Shown here: positions 14,839 to 23,921 of the stretch, in pieces
Position numbering within the stretch: the first letter of the stretch is position 1
How the letters are laid out: the number at the start of each line of letters is the position of its first letter
Assembly (NCBI GenBank): GCA_031258115.1
Contig: JAIRNJ010000125.1
Span: forward strand, 1 to 39,976
Origin: Treponema sp.
GTDB taxonomy: Bacteria; Spirochaetota; Spirochaetia; Treponematales; Breznakiellaceae
DNA: 39,976 nucleotides
Direction: 5' to 3'
Position numbers and translations under genes: made by a program
Notes under the pieces: generated by a model
Seen by the model: only the letters and a program-made list of their open reading frames with translations
Databases searched by the model: none
Told to the model about the DNA's origin: nothing

Positions 14839-17676
14839 ATGAAATTCCCCCGTCCCATTTCGGAATATATATTCGAAGCCCTGCCTGACCGGGACTGCAA
14901 TTTTGTTTTTCCCTCAGCGGTACCGGCCCGGTTTTGGCTCGAAAAGGCGGCGCTGGAAAGTATGAAGCCCCTGGCGGAGGAGCGGTTTCTGGCATGGGAC
15001 GAGTTTAAGGCGCAAACCCTGGCCCTGCACTTCCACGACAGGGAAGCCGCAGGGAAAGCCGCCAGGACGGTGTTTGCGGGCAGCCTCCTCCGGGAGAATG
15101 CAGGCGCGGCCGGGGAGGGAAACGCATGCCTTCGGGATTTTATCAATTACCGGTATGCAAATTTCTGGGAACCTTTTGTCTCTCCTTTGGCGGCCCTGCT
15201 TCCTGGTCTTGAAGGACTCAACACACGCGTGAACAGCAGTCCCCGCAAACAGGAACTTCTGGAGGATCCCTGGTTTGCCGATCTTCTCTGGATCAGGCAG
15301 CGTTATGAAGTGTTTCTGGGAACCTACGGTCTCTACGAGCCTTCCTGGAACAGGACGGATTTTACTTTTGCGGACAAAAACTGGATACTCTTTTTCCCGG
15401 AACTGGCGGATGACTGGGAGGAATACCGGGAAGAATTGACGGCAGCCGCAGGAACGAAAGGTAAATTTTCTCTCAGAATCATTACGCTAAAAGACATCAC
15501 CCCGCCAAAAATTCCTTCCGGGGAAAAAGTACAGGCCGCGGCGCGTATTCTGAATGGGGCCGCAGTACAGGATGGAAACTATATCCGCTTTGAATCGGCA
15601 GCGGAGGAACAGCGCTGGCTGGCCCTTATCATCCGGCAGCTTATGGAAGAGGGGGGCCTTGAGTCCGAAGACATCATTATCAGCTATCCGGGGGCGGACG
15701 ATACGGAACGTTTGATTCTGGATCTGGCCCGCCGGGATATACCGGCCCTGCTTCGCGGGGGGAAAAGCCTTTCGGGGTACGGAGGAGGGCGGATCTTTTC
15801 AAGCCTTGCAGACTGCGTTTCAAACCGCTGGTCGTATCAGTCCATGAAGAATCTGCTTCTCGATCAGGCCTATCCCTGGAAAGACAGGGAAAGCATCAAC
15901 GCTTTGCTGGATTTTGGGCTCCGTTACCGCTGCATGGCTTCTACAGGGGAAGAAAAATTTGATGTGTGGGAAAATACATTTTTCAGGATGAAGGGTTACC
16001 GGGGTAGTTTTGCCATTTCCATTGACGAGATCAATGCTTTTTATACACGGCTGAAAAAGGATATCCGGAATCTGGTAAACGCAGCCTCGTTTGAAGGACT
16101 CAAGGAACAGTGGCACATCTTTGAAAACCGCTACTTTGACAGGGATAGTATCAATGAGGATACCGACAATATTCTTGCCCGGGCCATGAAGGCCCTGGAT
16201 GAACTGATCCTGGCCGCAGGACGTTTTCGGGACATGGAAAACCTTGAGGAAAAAGGTCTTGTGTACAGCATTTTTAAATCCTATCTGGGGGATATGAAGT
16301 ACGTATTTCAGGGTGGAAAACAGGCCGTATCGATCTACGATTACAAGGTAGGAGCGGGTATTGCGCCCCTCGTTCACTTTGTTATCAACATGGGGCAGAA
16401 CAGCGCTTCTGTTACCGGGACTGAAGCGGGGGGAGATTCAATCCGGGAAGACAGGAAACAGCTTTTGAGTCTCAGGGAACGGGATCTTTCCGCGGCCTTT
16501 GTCCGCGCCTATGCTTTTTCCGGCGGCTTTACGGTGTTCAGCGCCGCAAAAAAAACCTGGGCAGGCCCCGCTGTACCCCTCAACGCCCTGGAGGGGGAAC
16601 TTTCCCTGAAAGCCCTGGAGATTCTAAGCTTCCCCCCCGAACCGTCCAATACCCTCTTCCGCGTCGAGGCGGAGGAGGGCCTGAAAATTCTGGGAAGCGG
16701 CGGAAGGGATCTTCGCTCCGCTCCCCTGGCAGAACCTCTGCTGCGGGAAAGACTCAGGGAGACGCTCGGCAGTTCCAAACGGAAAACCGGGAAAAATGCC
16801 GGGGATCTTGAACTCTCTCCCACGGATCTTAACGAGTACCTTTCATGTCCCTTCCGCTGGCTTCTGGAACGGGGACTCGGTGTTTCGGAAAAGCAGACCG
16901 GAATCGAGACCATTGACCAGCGGGATCTGGGTATGCTTTACCACAGGATTTTGGAGACCTTTTTTTTAAGAATTGAAAACGATTCAAAAAAATTTGACAA
17001 AAAAAAGCTTGAAACCTACAGGAAATGGCTCAATGAAGAGGTAGACACTGCCCTGAATAATGCCCGGCAGCGGGAGGGGGCATTTCAGGAATCGGTGTAT
17101 GACATGCTCCGCGACAGAATCAATGCCGCCCTTGAAGATTATCTTGAGGCCGATGCGGCGATTCTCGACGGCGCGGCGATTCTCAAACCTGAGTATCCGC
17201 TCCGCAGGGAATATCCGGATCTCGGCCTCGCCATGACCGGGAAAGCGGATCTTGTACTGAAAAGAACGGAAAAAGACTATATTCTTACGGATTTTAAAAC
17301 CGGCCTCATGCCTGACAAGAAAGAACTTCTCGCGGACGAAGAGACGGCGCCGGCCAATGTCCAGCTTCCCGCATACATCAACATGCTGGAACACGGGAGC
17401 AGCGCTAAAGTGAATGTGGCCCGCTTCTATTCGCTGGATAACCGGGAATACCGGGATGTTATCAATGATGATGTCCCCCCAAATCCCTTACATACTCTGC
17501 CCATGAACCGGAAAGACTATCAGTGTGAAATAGACTGGGTAGACAGGATCCTTGCCGCTCTTGTTTCCGCCATGAATGAAGGAGACTACCGGATACCTGA
17601 AATGGAGGACAGGGACTGCGGAGGCTGCAGTGTTTCTGCTCTCTGCCGCAGCGTTTATACAGGGTTTGATACATGA
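14839..17676 (+). CDS. addB: AddB-like PD-(D/E)XK exonuclease subunit with Fe-S cluster
   Basis: This subunit works with AddA to resect double-strand breaks for recombination. The ATG at 14839 begins MKFPRPISEYIFEAL (945 residues); the frame extends to 14800 but that part overlaps tag. The N-terminal and middle regions are a divergent helicase-like body with no intact Walker A, as expected for AddB. The C-terminal nuclease has GKAD (Asp804) and LTDFKTG (Asp818, Lys820), followed by VQLPAYINML. An iron-sulfur staple is visible: Cys670 in LSCPFRWLL, before the nuclease core, and Cys927, Cys930 and Cys936 in DCGGCSVSALC at the end. It is smaller than the roughly 1150-residue AddB of Bacillus. 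Its stop overlaps the addA start by 4 nt. Confidence 0.87.
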   Translation: MKFPRPISEYIFEALPDRDCNFVFPSAVPARFWLEKAALESMKPLAEERFLAWDEFKAQTLALHFHDREAAGKAARTVFAGSLLRENAGAAGEGNACLRDFINYRYANFWEPFVSPLAALLPGLEGLNTRVNSSPRKQELLEDPWFADLLWIRQRYEVFLGTYGLYEPSWNRTDFTFADKNWILFFPELADDWEEYREELTAAAGTKGKFSLRIITLKDITPPKIPSGEKVQAAARILNGAAVQDGNYIRFESAAEEQRWLALIIRQLMEEGGLESEDIIISYPGADDTERLILDLARRDIPALLRGGKSLSGYGGGRIFSSLADCVSNRWSYQSMKNLLLDQAYPWKDRESINALLDFGLRYRCMASTGEEKFDVWENTFFRMKGYRGSFAISIDEINAFYTRLKKDIRNLVNAASFEGLKEQWHIFENRYFDRDSINEDTDNILARAMKALDELILAAGRFRDMENLEEKGLVYSIFKSYLGDMKYVFQGGKQAVSIYDYKVGAGIAPLVHFVINMGQNSASVTGTEAGGDSIREDRKQLLSLRERDLSAAFVRAYAFSGGFTVFSAAKKTWAGPAVPLNALEGELSLKALEILSFPPEPSNTLFRVEAEEGLKILGSGGRDLRSAPLAEPLLRERLRETLGSSKRKTGKNAGDLELSPTDLNEYLSCPFRWLLERGLGVSEKQTGIETIDQRDLGMLYHRILETFFLRIENDSKKFDKKKLETYRKWLNEEVDTALNNARQREGAFQESVYDMLRDRINAALEDYLEADAAILDGAAILKPEYPLRREYPDLGLAMTGKADLVLKRTEKDYILTDFKTGLMPDKKELLADEETAPANVQLPAYINMLEHGSSAKVNVARFYSLDNREYRDVINDDVPPNPLHTLPMNRKDYQCEIDWVDRILAALVSAMNEGDYRIPEMEDRDCGGCSVSALCRSVYTGFDT

Positions 17677-20600
17677 AAAAACTTAACCCCGAACAGATTG
17701 CCGCCAGGGATGCGGAACAAAATGTCGTAGTATCTGCCGGCGCCGGTTCGGGGAAAACCATGGTTCTGGCGGAACGCTATGTCCGGCTTGTAACCGAAGG
17801 CGGGCTGAATGTGGAGGAGGTGTTGACTCTCACCTTTACCCGGAAGGCCCAGGCGGAGATGTATGCCAGGATCTACCGGAACCTTGCTTCTTCAACGCAC
17901 CCCAGGGCCGCGGAACAGCTTGCCCGTTTCAACCGTGCACGGATCTCCACCCTCGATTCCTTCTGCGCCGCAATTACCAGGGGAGGAGCGTCCCGGTACG
18001 GAATCTCCGGCAATTTCATCATGGATGAAGGCGCGGACGCGTGCAGGGACTGTGCGGTGGAGATCCTCATGCGGTATAAAAAAGAGCCTGCCATCCGCAG
18101 GCTTGTAGCCGCACGAAGCTTCGACCTGATTGTAGATGATCTCTTCTCGGACTTCGGCATGAGGGAAGTGAGTTTTGTCTCCACAGAAACCTATGTTTCT
18201 CTGGCGGAAAAACAGCTTGCCTTTCTGGATGCCGAAAAAGAACGGGTTATCGAAAGTATCAACCGGGATCTTGAAAGCATACTGGTTCTTGACATTTCGG
18301 CCTCCGGCTCCAAAACCGCCGCAACATTGATGGAAGAGGCCGGGAAACACCATCCCCTGAAAAATGTGCGGAAACCTGTTTCCGCGGAAAGCGGGAAAGA
18401 TCAACTGAAAACCCTCATTGAAGAGGCCGCTCTGTTCTGTTCAGGCGGTTTTCCCATGCCCCGTTCCAATGCAAAAGATCCGGCTCTGCAGAAATTGAGG
18501 CCGTTGGTTGAATCGATCAGGGAAGCCGCGGCGGCCCTGGGGAATATAGCCGGTACACTGCTTTACCGTGAAGACATCCCCGTTCTGGGAAGGATCTTTG
18601 ACGAGTATGCGGCATTATTGCTGGATACCAAACGCCGGCTTGCCCTTTTGAGTTTTAGGGACACGGCGGAACTGGCGCTTGATATACTCAAACATGACAT
18701 GGCGCTGCGGGATCACTACAAGAGGCAGATCAAGGCGGTTATGATCGATGAGTTTCAGGACAATAACCGGCTTCAAAAAGAACTCCTGTACCTCGTATCG
18801 GAGGAGCCCGAAAACCATGCTCTGAACCGTATCCCTCTTCCGCACGAACTTTCCGCAAAAAAGCTTTTCTTTGTAGGTGACGAGAAACAGTCGATCTACC
18901 GTTACCGGGGCGCGGATGTTTCGGTTTTCCGGGGCCTCAGCGAGGAACTCGGCGGTTTTCTCGAACTAAATACCAACTACCGTTCCACACCCGAATTGAT
19001 CGAATTCTATAATTCACTTTTCCCCGGTGTATTCGGAAGGCCGGAGTATGCATTTGAGGCCGAATTCCGTGGAATCAATACAGACAAAAGGGAAGCGGAA
19101 AACCGGCCGGATGGCACGGGTGGCGGAAACGTTTCGCCTGTGGAGCTGTTTCTCCGGAAGGGAGAAACCGGGGCCGAAGGAGAAAGTCTTGTTCCTGTTC
19201 CCTGGCGCTGGGCAGAGGCCCTGGCCGCGGCTGAACGGGTGTACCGGCTGGTAAAGGACGGAGAGGCCGCCTGGGGGGATATTGCCCTCCTCTTCCGCAG
19301 TACAACCCATCAGGCCGATTATGAGCGTGTCTTCCGGCAGGCGGGGATTCCCTTTACCGCATCCGATCCCAGAGGCGTCTATGCCGAAGGGCCGGCAAAC
19401 GATTTCTATGCCCTGCTCAGGCTCTGTCTTTTCCCCCAGGACAGCAATGCATACGGCGCGGTACTCCGTTCTCCCTTATGCGCCATAGGAGACGAAACTT
19501 TTTTGCGGATCATGCTGGAGCGGGAGGCCCTGCCCGAACCCTTCCCCGCGGAGGCTCCGGCTTCCTGGTTTCAGGATGAAGAGGACAGGGCACGGTATGT
19601 GCGGGGCAGGGAAATTTATGAGAGAGTACGGCAAAAGGCTGACCGGGAAGGAATAGGCCTCATCCTGGCCTGGCTCTGGTACGAAACCGGATACCAGGCT
19701 TCTCTGGCCGCGGACAGCGGGAAACAGCCCGGCCTGGATCATTTCGAGTACCTCTACAGCCTCGCTCTCGATGCGGACAGCCGCGGCTTAAGCCTTGCCG
19801 CCTTTCTCGATGAGCTTGCCCCCCTCATGGGAAGTACCGAAAAGATGGAAAGCGAAGCTATAGCCGGGGGAAAAAATGCGGTCAGCTTTATGACGGTTCA
19901 TAAAAGCAAGGGCCTCGAATTCCCGGTAGTTATCCTGCCCTTCTCGGAAAGCCCCGGCATGGGGGAACGGAACAGCAAACCCTGGTACCGTCATCCCGAA
20001 TACGGCCCCGCGGTGAATTTCAAGTCCGATACGGCCCGGCGGAAGGAAAGCGCGATAAACTACTTCTGGAACATCATCAACGAAGAGAATAAAAAGAAAG
20101 AAGCCGCAGAACTCAAACGCCTCTTTTATGTGGCCGCCACCAGGGCCATGAAAAAGCTTATCATATTCGGCGTAGAACATCCCCGTTCATCACAGAGCTT
20201 CATGGGGCTGCTGGAAGCCGGTTTTGCCGCGAAGCCGGATATTCCCCACTGCAAACGCAAGTCTTACAATCTGCCTTTCCTGAAAACGTACCCCAGGGCC
20301 CTGTCTCTTCTCCGTTCAAACGTAAAGGCCATCGGAAAAGGAATGGAAGCCGGCAGCTTAAAAGCTCCAACAGGCGCCTTCACGCCGAAGGAGCCTTCCG
20401 TCATCCGCACCAGCCCCAGCGCCCTGCAGGAAGCCGCGGCGGGAGGGGAAAGCCATCCGGAGCAGCTCCGCGGTTCAGAACTTCCCGATTTCCGCTGTGA
20501 ATCCCTGCTCAAGGGGGATCTCCATCTCCTTTTCGGAACCCTCTGCCACCGGGCCATTGAGATCCTTTTTGATCCTGAATTTCCCCCTGAGGCAAAACGG

Positions 20601-21050
20601 GATCGCGTGGAACGGGAGGCTGCCTCCCTTTTCGGGAATGCAGGACTGGGCGGCACGGTTTCTCTTTTGGCTGAGGAAGCTTTTACGAAGGCGGAAGACT
20701 TCCTGAAAAGCGAAACCGGACGGCAAGCCTCCGCGTCTTTGCGCCGGGCAAGCGAGTTCGCATTCCGTCTGCCCCTGAAAAACGGCGCAACATCGATCCT
20801 TGTCAAAGGGATCATGGATCTGATCTTTGAAGATTCAGGCCATTGCATCATCGTGGACTTCAAAACCGACCGCTACAGAGACCCGGAACTTCACCGGATC
20901 CAGCTTGCCGCATACCGGGCGGCCTCTCCGGCTTTTTCGGACCTGGAACCCAGGATCTTTCTTTGCTACCTGCGCGATTTAAGTTTTCTGGAATGCAAGA
21001 AACTGACTGAAGAGGATCTCTTTTATCCGGGAATACCGGGGAGAACATAA
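17673..21050 (+). CDS. addA: AddA-like UvrD-family helicase-nuclease subunit
   Basis: This 1125-residue protein is an SF1A helicase with a C-terminal nuclease, the motor of an AddAB-type complex. Helicase motifs in order: Q-motif LNPEQIAA, Walker A AGAGSGKT (22-29, Lys28), TLTFTRKAQAEM, Walker B DEFQD (359-363), FFVGDEKQSIYRYRGAD, NTNYRST, FMTVHKSKGLEFPVVILP, and RLFYVAATRA. The nuclease at the C-terminus has LFGTLCHRAIEILF, GIMDLIF, VDFKTDRY (Asp1062, Lys1064) and QLAAY. Both subunits therefore keep an intact PD-(D/E)XK active site. The start overlaps the addB stop (ATGA), indicating translational coupling. No terminator is clear on this strand after the stop. Confidence 0.93.
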   Translation: MKKLNPEQIAARDAEQNVVVSAGAGSGKTMVLAERYVRLVTEGGLNVEEVLTLTFTRKAQAEMYARIYRNLASSTHPRAAEQLARFNRARISTLDSFCAAITRGGASRYGISGNFIMDEGADACRDCAVEILMRYKKEPAIRRLVAARSFDLIVDDLFSDFGMREVSFVSTETYVSLAEKQLAFLDAEKERVIESINRDLESILVLDISASGSKTAATLMEEAGKHHPLKNVRKPVSAESGKDQLKTLIEEAALFCSGGFPMPRSNAKDPALQKLRPLVESIREAAAALGNIAGTLLYREDIPVLGRIFDEYAALLLDTKRRLALLSFRDTAELALDILKHDMALRDHYKRQIKAVMIDEFQDNNRLQKELLYLVSEEPENHALNRIPLPHELSAKKLFFVGDEKQSIYRYRGADVSVFRGLSEELGGFLELNTNYRSTPELIEFYNSLFPGVFGRPEYAFEAEFRGINTDKREAENRPDGTGGGNVSPVELFLRKGETGAEGESLVPVPWRWAEALAAAERVYRLVKDGEAAWGDIALLFRSTTHQADYERVFRQAGIPFTASDPRGVYAEGPANDFYALLRLCLFPQDSNAYGAVLRSPLCAIGDETFLRIMLEREALPEPFPAEAPASWFQDEEDRARYVRGREIYERVRQKADREGIGLILAWLWYETGYQASLAADSGKQPGLDHFEYLYSLALDADSRGLSLAAFLDELAPLMGSTEKMESEAIAGGKNAVSFMTVHKSKGLEFPVVILPFSESPGMGERNSKPWYRHPEYGPAVNFKSDTARRKESAINYFWNIINEENKKKEAAELKRLFYVAATRAMKKLIIFGVEHPRSSQSFMGLLEAGFAAKPDIPHCKRKSYNLPFLKTYPRALSLLRSNVKAIGKGMEAGSLKAPTGAFTPKEPSVIRTSPSALQEAAAGGESHPEQLRGSELPDFRCESLLKGDLHLLFGTLCHRAIEILFDPEFPPEAKRDRVEREAASLFGNAGLGGTVSLLAEEAFTKAEDFLKSETGRQASASLRRASEFAFRLPLKNGATSILVKGIMDLIFEDSGHCIIVDFKTDRYRDPELHRIQLAAYRAASPAFSDLEPRIFLCYLRDLSFLECKKLTEEDLFYPGIPGRT

Positions 21051-21076
21051 ACCTGCCTGAATGTCCGGGGAGGGAA

Positions 21077-21245
21077 TAAAAAAAGCGCAGAGAGAGAAGG
21101 TAATGAAAGGCTCGTCGCATAACATAACCGCCGGATGAATACAAGCTGTCAAGCAAAACAACGCGGTACGTTCTCTCTGCGCTATAATTCCGTATTCGGA
21201 CTGCAAACAGCGGCCTTCTTGTGTCCGGGCCGTATACTGTTTGCA
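21077..21245 (-). ncRNA. Candidate small RNA gene, about 165 nt, leftward
   Basis: On the minus strand a promoter-like pair, TTGTCA (21279-21274) and TATATG (21255-21250) with an 18-nt spacer, predicts a start near 21243. The transcript would open with a hairpin: TGCAAACAG...CTGTTTGCA (21245-21202), with an inner CGGCC/GGCCG stem and a 4-nt bulge. A linker leads to a 100-nt domain closed by a perfect 12-bp stem, AGCGCAGAGAGA (21183-21172) with TCTCTCTGCGCT (21095-21084), with an inner ACCGC/GCGGT pair. Seven T residues follow at once (21084-21078), as in intrinsic termination. The transcript would end before addA. I do not recognise it as SRP, 6S, tmRNA or RNase P RNA. Confidence 0.4.
21084..21183. 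repeat. 100-bp element with perfect 12-bp terminal inverted repeats
   Basis: AGCGCAGAGAGA at 21084-21095 is repeated inverted at 21172-21183, with ACCGC (21127-21131) and GCGGT (21163-21167) nested inside. It reads best as the closing stem of an RNA. A MITE is the alternative, but no flanking target duplication is seen. Confidence 0.6.
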
Positions 21246-21340
21246 TTTCCATATACTAAATATGACTATTTTTTGACAAAAAGGCAATAGTTTACTGAAA
21301 AAATAATGATAAAAAACATCAGGTAATTTGTTTGCAGCCC

Positions 21341-21375
21341 AAAAATCATGCTCACTGTTAAAAATCATGCTCACT
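21341..21375. repeat. 16-bp direct repeat, period 19 bp, before the Nudix gene
   Basis: AAAAATCATGCTCACT occurs at 21341-21356 and 21360-21375, separated by GTT. The copies lie 35-69 bp before the Nudix ATG. The spacing is near two helical turns, so tandem binding of one regulator is possible; a simple duplication is the alternative. Confidence 0.65.
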
Positions 21376-21409
21376 TGAAGGAAACGGCCCGGAGAGATAG
21401 AGTAAAGCC

Positions 21410-21931
21410 ATGTTCCGTTACTGCCCTTCCTGCGCCTCCCAAAATATCCGTTTTGAACGGGAAAAGGTGTTCCGCTGCCCCGACTGCGGCTTTACCTACT
21501 ATCACAATATTGCCGCCGCTACCGGCTGCGTGATACAGGCCGGGGGGAAAGTCCTGTTTCTCGTCCGGGGCAAGGAGCCTGCAAAAGGCAGGCTGGATCT
21601 GCCGGGGGGCTTTGTGGATAGGGGCGAAGGGGCGCTGGAGGGTCTGCGCCGGGAACTGCGGGAAGAGATAGGCTGGGAGCCGCCCGGAGACGCAAAGCTT
21701 GAACTATTTGCCAGTTTCCCCAATGTGTATCCCTACAAGGGCATCGTATACCAAACTTGTGATCTTTTTTTTACCGTGGAAGCGCCCGGATTAAGAGAAG
21801 AAGATTTCCGGCTGGAGGCCGCCGAGATCGGGGGCCTGCGTTTTGCAGACCCAAGAGAGATAAAAAGCGAAGAGCTGGCCTTTGATTCCACCCGGCGGGC
21901 GGTGGAGGCCTTTTTAAAGTACCGTAGATGA
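21410..21931 (+). CDS. Zinc-ribbon Nudix hydrolase
   Basis: Nudix enzymes cleave nucleoside diphosphates linked to another group. The Nudix box is complete at 67-88 (GFVDRGEGALEGLRRELREEIG), matching GX5EX7REUXEEXGU. The N-terminus has a four-cysteine zinc ribbon (Cys5, Cys8, Cys23, Cys26: CPSC and CPDCGFTYYHN), the arrangement found in NudC-like NADH pyrophosphatases and in related small Nudix proteins. At 173 residues it lacks the extra N-terminal domain of NudC, so NAD as substrate is uncertain. The ATG at 21410 has GGAGAG only 13 nt upstream and a weak TAGAGT 6 nt upstream, so how translation starts is unclear. It converges on the chemoreceptor gene. Confidence 0.88.
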   Translation: MFRYCPSCASQNIRFEREKVFRCPDCGFTYYHNIAAATGCVIQAGGKVLFLVRGKEPAKGRLDLPGGFVDRGEGALEGLRRELREEIGWEPPGDAKLELFASFPNVYPYKGIVYQTCDLFFTVEAPGLREEDFRLEAAEIGGLRFADPREIKSEELAFDSTRRAVEAFLKYRR

Positions 21932-21939
21932 TTGGAAGG

Positions 21940-21955
21940 CGGGGTCCATACCCCG
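21940..21955. terminator. Stem-loop between the convergent Nudix and chemoreceptor genes
   Basis: CGGGGT-CCAT-ACCCCG is a perfect 6-bp GC-rich stem placed between two convergent stop codons. No proper T run follows in either direction, so terminator function is only suggested by position. Confidence 0.35.
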
Positions 21956-21977
21956 GGGTTCTTCGTTCCCGGAATTT

Positions 21978-23750
21978 CTAATTTCCCTGGAGTTTTGTTA
22001 CCAGATCCAGCAGCTCATCCGACTTGCCGCGAAGCGCGTGAAGCTCTTCATCCACCTCGTTGACCAGTTTTTCATTCTCCGAAGCAATGCCGGAAACCTC
22101 ATTCACCAGGGCGGTAACTTCGCTGGAGGAGGAGGACTGTTCATCAACAGATGCGGCGATGGACTGAACCTGCATCATGACGTCTTTTACGGTATTCTGG
22201 GCTTCCGTCAGGGACACTACGGTTTTTTCCGAAAGAGCCGTTACCTGGGCAATGGAGTTGACCGCAGTATCCATGCTTGTTATGTTGATCTCCGCCAATT
22301 TCTGCATGTCCTTGATGCTGCCCTCCACTTCCTGGGCCGCTGACTTGGTTTTTTCCGCCAGGGCCCGCACTTCTCCCGCTACAACGGCAAAACCCCTGCC
22401 CGCTTCTCCCGCATGGGCGGCCTCTATCGAGGCATTCATTGCCAGAAGGTTGATCTGGGCGGCAATATCGGAGATAACCTTCATGATATCCCCGATGGAA
22501 TTGGACTGTTCCCCCAGCTTGTGTACATTTTCCGTCAGGCTCTGGGCAATATTGTGCATATTTTCTATGGCCTTGCCCGATTCCCGTACCATGCCGACTG
22601 AGACCTCCACCTTTTCGTTGGATATTCGGGACTGACCGGCCGCGGTTTCGGCGCTTTGCGCAATGTACAGCACCCCGGCACTCAGATGCTCTATGGACGC
22701 AAGAATGCCCCGGATCCTTTCGGCCTGGTTGAGGCTCCCGTCCTTTACACCCGCAGAACTGTGTGAAATACTGGTGACTCCTTCTTCTACTTCACGGGAA
22801 ACGGTTCCCACCTGACTTGCAACTTCCAGGATGGTAGCGCTGGCTTTCCGGGCTTCCTCCGCCTGGGAACGGGCTTCCGTTTCCTTGATCTGGGCAGTAT
22901 TGAGACTGGAACTAAGGCTCCGGGCCATATCCATAAAGGCCCGCTGAAGATGGGAAATTTCATCCTTTCCAAGGGCGTTGAGACTGGTATCAAGATTTCC
23001 TGAGGCCAACTGCCGGGCCGCGCTGACAGTTTCCTTGAGAGGCTTGCTGATCGAACGCAGAATAAGTATGCAGAGCATCAATATCAGAACAAGGAGAATT
23101 CCGACACTGAGACCTATGACGGCCATCCGGTGAAAAAGACTTTTTGAGAGCTCTTCCCTCAACTCCGCCTGGTGTGCATCAATGTTATCAATGTAGATAC
23201 CGGTAGAGATCCAGATATCCGTACCGGGAATGTACTCCACATAGGCGAGTTTGGGAGCGTCCTGCATGTTTCCGCTGGGTCCCGGTTTGGGGAAGGTAAA
23301 GGAAACAAAACCGCCGCCTTTCCGGGCGTTTTCATAGAGATCCCGTACATAGTAGATCCCGTTCTTGTCCGCAGTGTTACCCAGATCCTCTCCTTCCCGC
23401 TGGGGCAGGGTGGGGTGCATAAAGATAACCGTTCCTATATAGGTATAGTAGTATCCGGACTGATCTTCTTCAAAACGGTAGTCCTTGATATAGGAACTGA
23501 TGATATCGTGCTGTTCCTGCCGGCCAGAAACCCCATCCAGGGCCCGGCTCAGGGCTACGGCCATGGTTTGAGTGCCCAGCCGTATCTTTTCCTCCTGGCC
23601 TTCAAGCATTACCTTTGCGGCATCGGCAATACCTTCCTCGTTAATCTGAACGGCAGTTATATAGGTAATTACCACGAGAGCGGTAATGGATAAAGCCAGA
23701 ATTAAAATCATACCGATGATACGGATACTTATGGAGATATTACGCAGCAT
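21978..23750 (-). CDS. Methyl-accepting chemotaxis protein with periplasmic Cache domain
   Basis: This membrane chemoreceptor (590 residues) signals to CheA/CheW to bias swimming. Domains in order: transmembrane helix 1 (about 9-31), a periplasmic sensor (about 35-205) of the single-Cache (sCache_2) type with [28 protein letters not shown] and WISTGIYID, helix 2 (about 208-231), HAMP (about 232-285), and a long coiled-coil signalling domain whose tip is [35 protein letters not shown]. Cache sensors of this kind often bind small organic acids; the ligand is not evident here. The start is supported by GAGGGAG 8 nt upstream. It is a single-gene unit, with no che genes nearby. Confidence 0.94.
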   Translation of the reverse strand: MLRNISISIRIIGMILILALSITALVVITYITAVQINEEGIADAAKVMLEGQEEKIRLGTQTMAVALSRALDGVSGRQEQHDIISSYIKDYRFEEDQSGYYYTYIGTVIFMHPTLPQREGEDLGNTADKNGIYYVRDLYENARKGGGFVSFTFPKPGPSGNMQDAPKLAYVEYIPGTDIWISTGIYIDNIDAHQAELREELSKSLFHRMAVIGLSVGILLVLILMLCILILRSISKPLKETVSAARQLASGNLDTSLNALGKDEISHLQRAFMDMARSLSSSLNTAQIKETEARSQAEEARKASATILEVASQVGTVSREVEEGVTSISHSSAGVKDGSLNQAERIRGILASIEHLSAGVLYIAQSAETAAGQSRISNEKVEVSVGMVRESGKAIENMHNIAQSLTENVHKLGEQSNSIGDIMKVISDIAAQINLLAMNASIEAAHAGEAGRGFAVVAGEVRALAEKTKSAAQEVEGSIKDMQKLAEINITSMDTAVNSIAQVTALSEKTVVSLTEAQNTVKDVMMQVQSIAASVDEQSSSSSEVTALVNEVSGIASENEKLVNEVDEELHALRGKSDELLDLVTKLQGN

Positions 23751-23921
23751 AGAAGGCTCCCTCTCGCAAGGATAACATATTTTGAAGAATATTACAGAGG
23801 CTCAGCCGGGAAAGTAATGTACTTTCACCACGGCAATCCAGGCTCATGATTCTTCTTTATTCGCAGTGGGGTCTAATACCCAAGATCATGCCTGCGCATG
23901 GGAGCTTTAGGGTGAGGAGCT

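Larger units (their letters stand above)
21051..21409. other. 359-bp intergenic region without protein genes, rich in dyad symmetry
   Basis: The stretch between addA and the Nudix gene holds a 100-bp element closed by 12-bp inverted repeats (21084-21183), a second compound inverted repeat (21202-21245), TTGACA at 21273-21278 and its minus-strand counterpart TTGTCA, and a 16-bp direct repeat (21341-21375). Short frames in it continue into addA antisense and look like shadows. Confidence 0.7.

Noticed and set aside
21084-21183. MITE or insertion element with 12-bp terminal inverted repeats
   Set aside because: No target-site duplication flanks it and no second copy is in the window. The T7 run right after one repeat fits an RNA 3' end better.
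21077-21245. Signal recognition particle (4.5S) RNA or 6S RNA
   Set aside because: The conserved SRP tetraloop region is not present on either strand, and the fold is two domains, not the single long bulged hairpin of 6S.
20860-21374. Two overlapping leftward open frames of about 130 codons across the addA end and the following gap
   Set aside because: They run antisense through the conserved addA nuclease domain, lack ribosome sites and have no recognisable protein features. The inverted repeats in the gap are better explained as RNA structure.
23884-23902. Short CATGC-N4-GCATG hairpin downstream of the FGGY kinase gene as terminator
   Set aside because: The stem is 5 bp and no T run follows on the minus strand.
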